NCBI GenBank assembly: GCA_000708835.1
Contig: DF237020.1
Span: 62,001-126,000, forward strand
Direction of reading: 5' to 3'
Length of the DNA stretch: 64,000 nt
From: Klebsormidium nitens
Lineage: Eukaryota; Streptophyta; Klebsormidiophyceae; Klebsormidiales; Klebsormidiaceae
Each line of letters starts with the position of its first letter. Positions within the stretch are counted from its first letter, which is position 1. Both the position numbers and the translations under genes were made by a program. The notes below the pieces were generated by a model. That model was not told the origin of the DNA. It worked only from the letters and a program-made list of their open reading frames with translations, and searched no databases. Of this stretch, positions 24,701-37,025 are shown piece after piece.

Positions 24701-27700
24701 TCTTCGCATTTTGGGCCTATTACTGCCTGTGGACCGAGTATGCCGCCATCACGAGACTGCGGCTCAAGTACATGGCAGACGGGGCGCCACATCCAGAGGA
24801 CTTTACCGTCCTTGCCACCGAGGTGAGCAGAAGGGGAAGCAGAAGAGTGCAAACAGTGAGACCTGGGGTAAAAGGAGGGGAACTAGAGAGACGAGGGTAG
24901 GATTGCGTGATCGTGCGCGTCGACGAATTCACCGTCGTTTCGGTCGCTCTTTCGCGATTGACAAGCATCTGTTCGAATATTCACGGGCCCTTTGAGCGAA
25001 CGCTTTGTGGGGCTGTGCTGTCGTTAGTCTCTCGACGGCTGCCCGGGTGTGGTGCTGTATAAGATCACCAGGGTCTGATTGGCCCGTGAAATAGAATCCA
25101 ACTTTTTCTTTAGCTGGCTTGTGTCGGAATAGTGTTGCCACCGGCTGTTTGTAGGACGTCCGGGCCTTGCTCTCAAACGTAGCAGCATTGAACCCCAACG
25201 TTCGCCATCTAATTTTCTAGGTTCCCTCGATTGCTCAGAGCGCGCTGGATCCTTTAATTTTTGAGGAGCTTGCCGCCTCAAAGATTTTTTTTGAGTTCAC
25301 CAGCAGTTCCACTTTCTTGTACATGCCCCAGATTCAGAGATTTCAGAGCACGTGTCCAGACTCGATTGACACTCGAGTGTTGACTGCTCGCAGATTCCGC
25401 CGGCCCACAGCGACAACCGGGGCAGCACGCGCGAGCGCGTGGAGCGCTTCTTCCGCGAGCAGTTTGGGGAGTACTTTTCGGGCACCAACACCGTCACCAA
25501 CGCCGAGTCGCTCTGGAGGCTCATCAAGAAACGGGACGACACGGGTGCGCTGATCCGCTTTGTAGTTCGCGCTTTTGTAGTTCAGTGTGTTCTGGTCAAC
25601 CCTGAAGTAATACGGGATTGCCGGCCCCCCTTCGGGCTTGTTGAAGCATGAAGCGAAGACGGGAATAAAGGAACGTCCCCGCTGCGACCGACGCGCCCAT
25701 GGAACTTTCCTTGACTTCTCACAAACGTTTCCGTCGACGCCCGCCCTCCAGATTTGCTACCGCTGGTCCAGGTACGGTTGGATACAAACATGGTTGCTCC
25801 GATTATCAGGTGCAGCTGTGTACTGGTTACCACCAGCTGTACCCATTAGTCATTTTTAGCTTATCCACCGATTTTGAGCAACAGCAACGAGCCTTCGCCT
25901 TTTCCAGTCGCCGCAAGACCCAACTAAATCAAACGCCGAACTCCTCTTCCGCAGCAAACAAGCTGGATGCGAAGCGGATCAAGGCGGCGCGGAAAAGCGA
26001 CAAGCGGCGCCTCACTACGAGGACCGGCTGCCTGGGGCTCTGCGGTCCGAAGGTCGACGCGATTGGGCACTATGAGAAGTGAGTTTTTTCAATCGGAACG
26101 TGGCCTGAAATTTAAGGATTCAGCGCTACCGCACGCGGAGATCGGAAGGACGGCCTACCCAGCCGAACGGCTTATGACGCAAGATCCGTCTGAGGCGCTT
26201 AAACCAAAGCAAAGCTTTTCCGTAGACTCGTCATTGTTCGTTAGCATCAGCCTACTTGGCAAAGCAGAAAAGTGTGCACTTAAAACGCCCTCGTCCAAGA
26301 TCACACCTTGCTTTACTGGATGCAACCTTCGTAGTTGACTGACCTTCTCCATGTGCGCCTCGGGTCGATCCTTTTACCATGTTGTCAAGTCGGTGGTCCC
26401 TCACATCTCGCTCCTTTCAAAAACCCGTTCACCCTTTAAACCGCATTTACACTCCGGGCGCAAACCTTCCTCATTCACACTTGTCGCCGTATTCACACTC
26501 GTCCCCTGACAGGCTGCTCGAGAAGCACACCGACGAGACGGTCCAGGAGGCACGTGCCATGGAGCAAAGCGAGGATCGGTATCTGAACGCCGCCTTCGTG
26601 ACTTTTACAAACCGGTGGGCGGCCGCGATTGCGGCGCAGACGCAGCTGGCGACGAACCCTTTGGTGAGAGACTTAGCGTTTCATTCTGTTTGTGAACGAG
26701 GCATGTCTTGTCTTATGGAGAAAAGCGCTTCTCGAAGGTCCTTCCTTGAAAACTTCGACGATGGAAAGCTCTCGAACAGCCGGTTATTGGCCCTCCGTAT
26801 GCTTGCTCTTTCGAGCGCTCTGCTTTTTCGTGCGCTCTGCTCATCTGTGTGAAAATTACAAGGCGAGGCGCGGCGTATATGACACCACGGAGCCTCTTCC
26901 ACCCATTCTAAATCGAGGAGGACATACTTAGCCCGTCAGGTAGTGTCCCTCTTGATTGCTTCCGATCGCAGAGGGAAGAAGCAGGAGAGCTGTTCCGCTC
27001 ATTTCGTTCATCTTCTTTCATCAGGTTTGGGTGACGGAAATGGCTCCCGAGCCCCGAGACGTGCAATGGTCCAACCTGGGAGTCTCCAAGTGGCAGAAGA
27101 GCATTCGCCGGATTATCATCAGCACGGCCGTCTTCTTTCTCGTGAGTCGTTACCACCGGCTCTGCATGGAACCCAAGCTTCAAAAGGAAATACCTCGAAA
27201 CCCCTGTGGCAGTCAAGTTGCGCCCGCTCTTCTTGACCGTCTTCTTTCACGTGAGCTGATCCCACCGAACCTGCATCGAAGAAAATAGCCCAGAGAAAAG
27301 TAGCTCGATACCCCTGCAGCAGTCAATCTGCAACCGTTCTTCTCGACTCTTGCTGCTCTTAAAACGTCGCCCGATGAGCATTGAATCCGAAATGGACTTG
27401 TCATTCTTGTGGAGAGTGCTCCGATCGCCAGCCCCGCATTTTAAATCCTGCGAATCGCTCTGGACAAAGTTCTCACCTGTCGCTACACACTGGCCGGCAC
27501 TATAGTGGCTCCCTTTCGACCCTTGTGCAACCGGACAGAACGTAAGGACTTCAGCGCAATGAAATGCTTGCCGTTTCCTTACCGTACCTCTAACAACGCA
27601 GCTTTTCCTTTCGCGAAGTCAAGGTTTGCTGTCTGCCCCTCCTCTCCGCAGGTCTTCTTCTACCTCATCCCGGTGGGTATCGTCCAGTCGCTGGCCAATC

Positions 27701-30700
27701 TGAACAGCGTGCGGTCCATCGGAACGCCCGTCAGGCAGATCGTCGACGTGTAGGCGCACCACACCCCGCCCCTACTAGCGCGTACGCATCCGAACAGCGT
27801 GTTCCATTTGGCTGGATGATCTTCAGGCACCCGCATGACTGATGATATGGCTGTGTATGACTTTGCGGGCGAAATTGGGCTTGAGGTCCGAAGTGGCTGC
27901 TTTGCTCTGCTTGCAGCTGATCTCGATTCGAAGACGCGCCCGAATCGCGGGCTGCCTTTTCAAAGAAGTGTACGTGCTGACGTCACGCTCAATAGTGACG
28001 AGCCTAAGTGCATTTTGCCTCGGTCCACAGTTGGTTTCCAGTAACCACCCTTCCCCTCAAGCTTATTTCCGCAAGCGCATGCCGGTCCAATGTCATGTTT
28101 CCGTTATGCTTCTCCGCATGCTGACGTCATTCTCACGACGTTCGTTTCCCACGCAGGCCGTTCATTAGCGGGCTGATCAGCGGTTCCTCGCCGGGCGCGG
28201 TGCTGAAGCTGTTCCTGTAAATTTTGCCATTGCCGCTCAACGCATATCTAAACTCATGCTTGCGTCGTTCTTCCCAACATGCTGACGTCATCGTCTCGTC
28301 GTTTCCCGCGCAGGCCGTTCATTAGCGGGCTGATCAGCGGGTTCTTGCCGGGCGTGGTGCTGAAGCTGTTTCTGTGGATTCTGCCGGCGCTGCTCAAGGC
28401 CATGTCCACCTTCGAGGGCTACTCATCCAATAGCAGAATCATCAAGGAGACCTGCATCAAGATGTACTACTTCCAGCTGGTGAGGCGGTGTCAAGGGGAT
28501 GACTGGGAAGCCTTCAGTGATTGGTTTGACACCAACATCGAACTGTATCACCAGAAGCTGGGAAAGCGGTATCAAATGGTTGACCGGGACTTACACTGAT
28601 TGGTTTGACACCAGCATTGGAGATGTACGATTTTCAACCAGCGAGTGTCAAGCCGTTTGAAGGAAACCTCGTGGCGACTGGAGTCTCGGAACCTGTGTTC
28701 AGTTGACGCCAGCTGAAGGCAGCTGGTAGGTGAACCCAGCTCTGGCGGCTGATGAGGAGACTGGAGTAAAGCTAGTGCTTGAGTTGCGAGAGTGTCAATG
28801 GAGTCTTTTATGTGGTCTACCCCTTTTCTTGGATACAAGACTTTAGTTACGTAAAAAACCAACCTGATTGAGAAAGCGGGACGCCGACCCCTCCGATCCC
28901 CGGCCTCTGAGATTCTCAAGACTTTGATTCGAGGTCTCCCAACCCTCCACAATTAAGAATCCCTAAGCGTAAGCCGCGAAGATTCAGTTCCAGGGCCCCA
29001 GACGCTCCAGCCCACGCACTCGAGAACCCGCAACAAATTGTCGCCACACATGGATACGAAGTGGAACCCAAAACCAGAGCTAAAAGCCATAACCCAAAAC
29101 CCAAATGCCAACCCCAATGTCGACTCTTAGCCCTCGACTCCCAAACCAGAACTCTCGCTCACCGTTGCGATGACTTTCGCTGACCCTTGCGCAGGTGAAC
29201 GTGTTCTTCGGGTCCATCCTGACGGGGTCGCTCTTCCAGCAGCTGCGCTCGTTCATCAACAAACCGACGAGCCTGCCGCAGACGCTGGGCAACGCGATTC
29301 CGTCCAAGTCTAGTTTCTTCATCACGTACATCATGCTGGACGGCTGGGCCGGATTTCCGGCGGAACTTCTCCGCCTGTGGGCGCTCATCATCTACCACAT
29401 CAAGGTGGCGCTGCTGGTCACGACGGAGAAGGACCGGGAGAAGGCGATGGGCCTGTCGGGGCTGGCGTACGAGGAGATTGTGAGTGGATTGATCCTGTTT
29501 GAAGGATGGGTCCCTTGGTGCCTGCGCATGCTATCATCAAAGGCAGATGGGACTTTGCATCGATAGAGTAGGTACTTGTACTTGTTGCAAGTACTCAAAC
29601 AAGCGAACGTGGTTGCATTCTGACATGTTGCACGTTTGAGCGTCCCGCCTCAAGTTCGGTTTTGAGATAAGGGCCCGACTGCTCGAAGCTTGTTTAGAAA
29701 ATGCCTCTGTCTTAAGCTGAACTCCCGTTGAGCGTGGATCTTAATAGAAACCGTCTCTCTGCTGAAGCCACCAGGTTGCTAGCAGCTCAGATTGTCAGTA
29801 ACCTCGCTGCTGACGTCAGTGGTATGCTCGCGCAGCTGCCGAGCCTGCTGTTCTACATTTTGCTGGGCCTCGTGTATGCGCCGATCGCGCCCATCCTGCT
29901 GCCCTTCCTGCTGCTCTTCTTCGTCCTGGGGTAAGCGGGTGTATATCTGTTGACCTTCCTTCGACAAAACTGGTCCAAAAAAAGGCTTTGAGAATGCGAC
30001 TGGGCAATATTAAATTGGCATGGAGAGGTTTTCTCTCCCCCACGATGGAGCTCTGAATAGCTTCTGCCTCCTGAAAAGGTATCTTAACGCGGTCCGTGAT
30101 ACGCGCAAGTCAGGCTGCGCCCGTCCAATCTGCGCTTACTCTTCTTCTGTGTGTTGTAGTACGGATTTGAGGCTTGTCATTCTTGGTCACTCGCCTCCTC
30201 TTTTCTGATCCCGTTCAGCTTTTCTGGCACTATCCCTTGGCTTTTGTAGATTGTTAGACAGCGAGCTGCATCCGGATTGAGATCCTGCCGGATAACACGC
30301 CCCCTTTCCTGCGATTTCCGGTCACGAGCTCTGTCATTCCAACTCCTTCCTTTGAGTTCGAAGTCGTACTTTTTTCGCTCCTCCAGTTACGTCGTCTACA
30401 AGAACCAGATCATCAACGTGTACGAGCGCGAGTTCGAGAGCGCCGCCGGCTTATGGCCCTTCGTCGCATCGCGTATCATCACCGCGCTTATGGTCGCCCA
30501 GTTGACGCTTTTGGGCGTCCTCTCACTCAAGCTCGCGACTAAAGTGGCGCCCTTCGCCATCCCCCTTCCGATCATGACGGCGCTCTTTGGCAGAGTGCTC
30601 AAGGAGCGGTTCGAGGCCAACTTCGTAAATTCACCATTGGAGGTAAGCCGTGAAGAACCCTACAATTTTCGTTGGGACGATCCGCCGACGAGATTGAGCG

Positions 30701-31419
30701 CCGATCGGCTAGGTTACTTTCGTGAGCCTTGTGTAGCATGTCCGAAAGCAATGGCGGGAAGAGTCCTTGGTGCGTGGAGACGTTGTGGAGAGAGTTGCTC
30801 AGTCTGCCAACGCTCGAAGGTTCGGATCAGCATCCGCAGGAATCTGGAGTGCCAGCCCTCAAGGCGGCTTCGAGCAAAAAGAATCCTTGCTTGTTCAATC
30901 ATTCGGATCAACCAAATCAACCAATCGTTCAGATCGCGTAATAGTTACCAATGTGCCTACTTTTCTCCCATCCTTCTTCTGTGATGAAGAAGCCTGTATG
31001 AGTCTTTTGAACGGCTATCTGCACGGCTGAGCAACTTCTTCGCGCTCGTTCAAAAACCTTCAGAGCTTGACTTAGCGCAATGCTGTCCTATGCAGAGCGC
31101 GAAAGCGAAGGATGCCGCAGATACCACGCGCTTCCCGGACTGGAAGCTCGAGGAGGCGACACGTGCCGCCTATACGCACCCCGCCATAACCGGAGGGCTC
31201 GAGCAGGACTTCCTCGCCGAGATGATCAAGGGAGAAGTGCACGGCGACCTTGAAGGGGGACCAGATGCCAGCGTGCGGACCCCCCCTACGTCCGAAATGG
31301 AGAAGCCGGTCCAAATGTCCGGCATGCGCGCGCGGGCCGCGCCTCACAGCGTCGAGACTGCAGCGGACAGCATCGCGACGGGAAATGACAGTCAATTGTC
31401 CGCCGAAGACAACGTCTAG
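21748..31419 (+). CDS. OSCA/CSC1-family osmosensitive calcium-permeable channel (793 aa)
   Basis: Fifteen exons in phase: 21748-21882, 22750-22916, 23376-23453, 24216-24299, 24672-24822, 25394-25544, 25955-26078, 26513-26663, 27025-27141, 27652-27749, 28314-28479, 29195-29479, 29836-29930, 30387-30642 and 31096-31419. Length fits the family. Residues 1-45 contain the first membrane helix. LDKISLSNV and the cytosolic RNA-recognition-like region (PEDFTVLATE, ERVERFFREQF, LIKKRDD, TRTGCLGLCGPKVDAIGHYE) follow. AFVTFTNRWAAAIAAQTQ, TEMAPEPRDVQWSNL, VFFYLIPVGIVQSLANL, the pore-region FLPGVVLKLFL, LLGLVYAPIAPILLPF and YKNQIINVYEREFES are classic family blocks. The tail after residue ~685 is hydrophilic and divergent. 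The protein is expected in the plasma or an internal membrane, gating cation flow under osmotic or mechanical stress. A 20-nt candidate exon near 25753 is not needed, because exon 6 joins exon 7 in phase. Confidence 0.92.
22356..22388. repeat. 11-bp triple direct repeat in channel intron 1
   Basis: ATTAGATCTTG occurs three times without interruption in the first intron of the channel gene. No function is apparent. Confidence 0.9.
27230..27350 (+). repeat. Ghost copies of channel exon 9 end and donor
   Basis: The exon 9 end and following intron (27125-27240: GTCTTCTTTCTC then GTGAGTCG) recur about 108 bp downstream as GTCTTCTTTCAC then GTGAGCTG, with a third diverged start near 27332. The downstream 60-90 bp are also similar, including a CCCCTG-GCAGTCAA block. 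The second copy still carries a plausible GTGAGC donor. Confidence 0.75.
28120..28225 (+). pseudogene. Ghost copy of channel exon 11 start
   Basis: From GCTGACGTCAT through the acceptor CGCAG and the first ~60 bp of exon 11, this segment repeats 157 bp upstream of the real exon. It encodes PFISGLISG, then SSPG where the real exon has FLPG, and ends at an in-frame TAA after LKLFL. The acceptor is intact, so accidental use would truncate the channel. Confidence 0.88.
28480..28640 (+). repeat. Ghost copies of channel exon 11 end
   Basis: The exon 11 end and donor (from about 28455) are followed by two diverged copies with about 80-bp spacing, near 28536 and 28614. Most visible is the block TGATTGGTTTGACACCA at 28518 and 28597. 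The donor GTGAGG of the real exon has become GGAAAG in the first copy. Confidence 0.7.
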
Positions 31420-32587
31420 ATTGGGCTTTGTTTTAAGGTTTCTCTAAATAGTGTTGAAAGTCGCGTCCTATTTACTTTAAAGAGCTAGCGGTTCAGCGAC
31501 TGCAGGCTTAGCATTGCTATGCTAACGTACTAATCCATGGACTTATAAATTGTTCGTTGGTTTGATTGAGTTAGCTTCGTTGACTAAAGAAGAGTCTACC
31601 TACGCAATGTTTTGTGACACTGGCTGCGATGGGAGCAGAAGACAGTCAATTCAATTCCACTCAGTTAGGGTAGCGGCTGATCACTGGCGACCATATTTTT
31701 GGGGGGCAGATCGTTTGATTACAAGACTGATTGGATCTGGCGACGGGTAGGCACCGCCAAACACAGGGAGACTGCCAATATTGATCAGAACCATTTGTGC
31801 CCTTCTAAGGATTCTGTAGCACGGGCCGGTGTTTTGGCTGTGGATCTTGCAACTTTACAAATGTAAAGCTTGATTGTTTGAGAAGGGAACTGATGCGTGC
31901 GATCTTCATAGCCACGAGTTGCTCAATTTCCGACGTTCGCACGTATGTGATGCACTGAAGCAGATAAACAACCTTCAAGAGATCGTATCGGCGCGCTCGA
32001 TTTCAGTCATCTTCAACGTACAAGGCCATTATCACCGGTAAAGCACTAGTACTGGTGGAAGTAGACCGACGGTTGCATTTGATGTACCGATTTCTATTCC
32101 GCCGGCGCCAATGAGGGCCTTTACTAAATCAACGGCTGATGACAGCAGGCTGGCAATAGGGTATTGCCAAGCCTGCGCGCAATCCAAACCATGCTCGGTA
32201 AATGGGAAGCAAGTGACTATAATGCAGTGAGCCAAAGAAAGGCAGTTCTGTTCGACCACAAGTACGAATTCAAATTAAGGGCCATCTTTTCACGTCTTTT
32301 GCCAGCGTCTCCCAATTGTGACACCTATGTGTCTGGTGGTGCCGACCGCGTGGCAGCTTCGACGTGGGCTGGCACAAGATGTGCCTTAAGATTTGACTAG
32401 CATCTGTGCACTGAAGTGATGGCGAAGCTTCTGAAGTAGATTGGTTCGTCGCCTTTACGGTTCTTTGTTTTTGTATGTTCCCTAGGGTGCGAGAAAGGCC
32501 GCACAAATCCTCTTTCTGCGAACGGTTCTAGCAGATTTAAACGGCATGAAACCTTCTCCCTGTATATTTTCGAGGTTTCCTAGGTTC
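31420..32587. other. Intergenic between convergent genes, nothing recognised
   Basis: About 1.2 kb downstream of both the channel gene and the subtilisin gene. Only short unsupported open frames were seen. Confidence 0.5.
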
Positions 32588-35572
32588 CTATGAAGTAGCA
32601 AACCATTTGCTAGCCTCTCCGAAGTCCTCTGTCGCATTTCCTAAGACTGCATTGATTGCATGGTCGGCCGACGTGAGGGGGTAACGCTCCAGGTACAGAG
32701 CCAGAGCGCCGGCCACCTGTCCATCAAAACAGACCCAAAAGGAGACGTCAGAATCGATTGGAGAGAATTACGCTGCCTTTGACGATTCATGGAAGTGTAC
32801 CTGAGCTGCGACGCTACTATTTATTCACGGGCAGAAAGCGCACAATAACATAGGGGATGGAAGAGTCGGAAAAGAACGCGTTACATTGGATACAGTTTCG
32901 TCATTCGCACATTTGCGGATTGGCTCGTGGTGAGGGCCTCCAAACGGCGTATCGAAAACTTATTCTGTGGAAGTTATCTGGACTTCACATGGCAAAATGT
33001 GCAAATCGCAGACATTGAAGGAGCTCTTTCAATCAAGCTGGTAAAGGTGCAACCTGAAAGCCGAGGGAAAAAGCCCATAAGCCGATCTACTGGCCTGCTT
33101 CTCATGCTTAATGGAGTTGCGAGTTCCAAGTTTGGACATCCTTAAAATGGAAAACAGACTCGAAGCTAAGGAACTCAAAATGCTTGCCAGCGAAGTTCGG
33201 AACGACCAACCTGGGGTGCTGCCATCGACGTCCCGCTCAGGATCGCTTCCCCCTCGACGTCATCCTCCTCCCACCCAGGCCAAGCACTCCTGATATCCAC
33301 CCCGGGCGCAAACACGTCAACGCACCCGCCAAAGTTTGAGAACCACGCGCGCTGTTTGTCCCGGTCGAACGCCCCGACTGTGACGGCCGAGGACGCGGAA
33401 GCCGGGGAGCTGCCGCAAGCGTCCTCGTTGAGGTTGCCCGCAGCCACCGTAACGGGAACGCCGGCGCGGTGGAGGAGCGTTACCGCGTCGTTGATCGACT
33501 GCATCATCTTCGCTCCCTGTAGTATCTCGGGAAAGAGAGGTTTGCTGGGTAGACGGAAAACGCTATGGACCCTTTAATTGGAAACTGAAGAAGTACGAAG
33601 AACGCTGAAAACGAAGGGCGAAACCGTTTCTTTTCCTGACCTCGAATCCTTTGAAAACACTCAAAAAGCAATCTACGAATCCATCTTCTTCGGCTTCAAA
33701 GATTGACCGGAGTCCTGTTGAGACTTGGGAGAAGAAAATCGTTATTCACGTCTCGAACGGATGGGTCCCAATTCCACAAACCTCAAAACCTGCATCCAGA
33801 TCGTGAAACAAAATTCACACACACCAGAGACACGTTGACCACTGCTCGCTCTTTCTTCTCTGCGTGCACTTTGTGCTGCTGCTCGAGCACCCACTGCAAG
33901 CCCAGCAGCAGGTCCGACGCGCGGCCGCGCCCTTCGCAGTCCACGACCCTGACCGCATGCACGATAGCGCCACGTGCCACGCCATATGAGCTGCCAGCGG
34001 CGATCCCGGCCACGTGCGTCCCGTGGCCGTGGCAGTCACGTGGCACACCGCGCTTCTGCAGGATGGCGTCCCAAGCGGAGCCGACGCGACCGGCGAACTC
34101 CCTGCATTTTGAGAGTGGATCTCTTAGGATTGAAGGATTCTGACCTTTTTCCTAGGAGCGCCAGTTTTGAGAAGACAGCTTCAGATCCTCAAGTCGTAGT
34201 TTCTTTGATACTCTGCTTTGACCCGGCAAGGCAGAAGCGCTTAAAAAAGCTAAATTGTTTTCTTTCAAAACTTTGAGATATATCCTGCCTTTGATCGATG
34301 TTCTACTCTGATAGTGACTCGTCCCCATTGATATCGACCTCGTCTCCAAGGCGACGAATCTGCAAATCTTTACGTCACAAATAAAGCTGTTAACTTGCCT
34401 GTGGGACGATAGCAGTCCCGTATCCAAGAAGTACATGTGTACGCCCTCTGCAAAAAGTTCTTGTTGCGATGAGTGACGGTCAGGAGCATCACAAAATGCA
34501 ATCTGAGGAGAAGCTCCAGAAACCTTCACCACAATGAGAAAGCTCAAAGCAGAACAAGCTTCCACAACGCTCTTTACTTTCAGAGGACATCACTACGATA
34601 AGATCCTTTCAAAGCTTTGCTTACTGTGGGCTCAGACAAGCTGTGCACAGCTTCTCTCAAGTTCTAATATCTTGGATCTTCGAGCCTCCGAGAACCTCTC
34701 TTTTGATTACTCGCTTCTTTCTACCGAGCAAAAGTTTCTCACCTCCCCGTGTCGCCTCTTTGAGTGTCCCCTCCCGCATGAAACCGTTCCCGTACCTCAA
34801 GCTTTGTGTAGTGTCTAAGTCAGCGGCACCGCTGGCAACCAACTGTTCCTGGGTGGACAAGCTTACATCCTCCTCATAGAAGTCCAGAACTTCTTCTAGC
34901 CGCCGACTCAAGCTGGGGAGATCATCAGCGTGGCCTTCGTACACTATCGCGTTCAAAGACTGTAACACATAAACGCACTGGCCTGGATGGAGCTCGTACC
35001 GGCAGATGTCAGGAAGGTCCTCTGCAAGAGTATCCTCCTGCGTTGAAAATCCCAAATTAAGGGTTCCGACTCCAAGGAGATGATACGCAGATCAATCTCA
35101 GTACTTGCTCGCGCAAGACTACGACGTAACGGCATCCAAAGCTGAGAGTTTACGGGCCTGGACCATTTCTTATCATCTTCTTGGAACGGAACGACCAGAA
35201 AAAGGTTCATATATATATCACCAATATTGAAGCAGAGTTGGGGCTAGATGGTCCCATTCATGGAGTACAATAGATTATGCTGACAAGACACGAAGCAGAA
35301 ACTGCACTCACCTTGAATCTCAAAATCCATCGTTTTGGGTTCTCTGTAGAGCTGATTTCCTTGACTCCGCTTTTCTCTTCTGTCGAGGTCTGCTGTCCGT
35401 GGATTCTCCGTTCAATGAAGCTTTTAGCATTTCGGAAAAGCAAGGTGTCCGAGCAGATCAGTCTTACTTCCCACCCCACCAGCAGACCCAGAACTACGAA
35501 AGATACAAGAAGAAGGATTTCCAAGGTGAGCTTGTACACTGCATGTCTCCGGGTGCCGCGAAGGCGCGCCAT
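32588..35572 (-). CDS. Membrane-anchored subtilisin-like serine protease (S8, proteinase K type)
   Basis: Recognised exons: 35572-35312 (87 codons), 35037 to about 34867 (or on to ~34797), 34447-34399, 34101-33825, 33516-33211 and 32716-32588. The catalytic triad is present: Asp in FLDTGLLSSH, His in HGHGTHVAG, Ser in SGTSMAAPQ. The oxyanion Asn lies in VAAGNLNEDAC. RDKQRAWFSNFGGCVDVFAPG is typical of the proteinase K subfamily. Exon 1 starts MARLRGTRRHAVYK followed by a strong hydrophobic segment (residues ~18-36), so the enzyme is either secreted or held as a type II membrane protein. The second exon may be the inhibitory propeptide (CVYVLQSLNAIVYEG). The join between propeptide and Asp exon is unresolved in phase; an exon is probably missing there. 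The intron 34398-34102 appears to start with GC. Confidence 0.85.
34398..34399 (-). other. Probable GC-AG intron donor
   Basis: On the minus strand the Asp exon ends CCCACAG followed by GCAAGT, a consensus donor with GC for GT. Only this junction gives the phase needed for the next exon (His exon beginning G then GAG TTC). The nearest GT, four bases later, breaks the frame. Confidence 0.7.
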
Positions 35573-37025
35573 CTCTCAATCGCAGTATGTTTCAGAGCCC
35601 TCTTTGAAGAAGAAGACAGAAAGTTATTCAACGTGTCCAGATTGCCTTTCAAATGATCTATGTGGAAGTTTAGACAAGCTGTTTCGTAAGTCTCTAACAG
35701 AGCACCTACATGGCAAAATTGGCAAACATGTAAGACTTTGATGCTATGGACGTTTCATAGGTGGCAGGCTAAATACGTGCGTTCTTAGACTAACTACAGC
35801 ACGGTTCCCTCAGATGCCTGATTTAGCTGATGCGTCTATTATGAACCAGTTCGTTGCGGCATTTGTCCCCCTACAATGCTTCAAAGAGGTTTCTTAGGGA
35901 CAGCCAAATAACAATGTGCCTTGTAAAATGGTTCTGAAGTATTATCATCTGGGTGCAAGCCAGCATGAGGCGAGCACTGTAATGTATGTAATGTTGCTCG
36001 AACTTCGTCCATTTCTGCAGACGGTGCTGCCCCAAGTTGCCGCGCTTGTCAAGCTTGAGCTGGCGACATGCAAACGGCAAAATGCAGCTGCTCGCGCTGA
36101 GCTCACGAGCTCGTCTCAGCGTTGTGGACGTATCAGACTGATGCGCCTGGTTGAGTGTCAGTGGCAGCGAAAATCTGGATTGTCAGGACGCGCGTACGGT
36201 GCAGACTGAGTAGACCAATAAGCTGGCCTTACGCACTGCAAACGAATGTCACTCGAGACGAGGTGCAGTGTCAGTGCGGAAGCTAGCTACATCAGTACTT
36301 TGGTCTGAAGATCAGCTTACAATGGAGTAAGCGCACCAGGGGCAACTGCAGTAGGGGCCTGAGTAGGGAGGACAAGGGAAAGGGATAGCGCCGACTATTT
36401 GATGCCACCTGGCGTCAGACCGCAGCCTCGTCTCCTTCGAAGAAAGAAAAAGTCTGCTGTTTTTCAGTAGTTTTGAAGCTCATCTGTGCTACAAGTCGGA
36501 ATATCTGCGGGACGGTGTTAATTTCGAGCGGTTCAGCCAAAACGGAGTCCCAAAATGCATAGACTCGAAAGGGCAAAAGGGGGGTGATAGAGCTAGCGGA
36601 GGTGGCTCTTGATGAGCCATGAAGACCCATCCAATCTCAAGCTGAGTGTAAGGGTGTTGTCCAGGCGGGACGTAGTCTTCTGGCTACCGTTGAACGCTGA
36701 GATGCCAGCCCGGGTGAGCATACAACCTTAGAGGCTTCAGGATCCTCATCGGCAAATCGTCTTCAGAAGATGGAGAGGAAACGAAACTCCTGCACGAGCT
36801 CGCTCATACAGCAGGCTTTGAGAGCGTAAGTCAAACGCGAGTCCTCAGCTTTTCTGACAAGAGAATCCCAAAATGCCCGACTTCTGGCTACCGGCCGGTC
36901 TCGCTCACTGCATAAGATTTCCTCCGTTTGCGTATATATAGACTGCAAGAAAGAAGGACAGGTCACCCTGGATGCATGAACTTGTCTTAAATTCCTCCTT
37001 CCAATGCTCTCGAATACGACCGCAG
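35573..37025. other. Interval between divergent subtilisin and MIT-AAA genes
   Basis: Holds the promoters of both genes and probably the unidentified first exon of the AAA ATPase. Two minus-strand open frames (36630-36415 and 36966-36763) share an AFWDS block followed by a diffuse similarity, possibly an old duplication. Neither could be tied to a gene. Confidence 0.4.

Noticed and set aside
25751-25770. 20-nt microexon in the channel gene encoding LLPLVQ
   Set aside because: Including it breaks the phase to the next exon unless a weak acceptor is used; without it exons 6 and 7 join cleanly.
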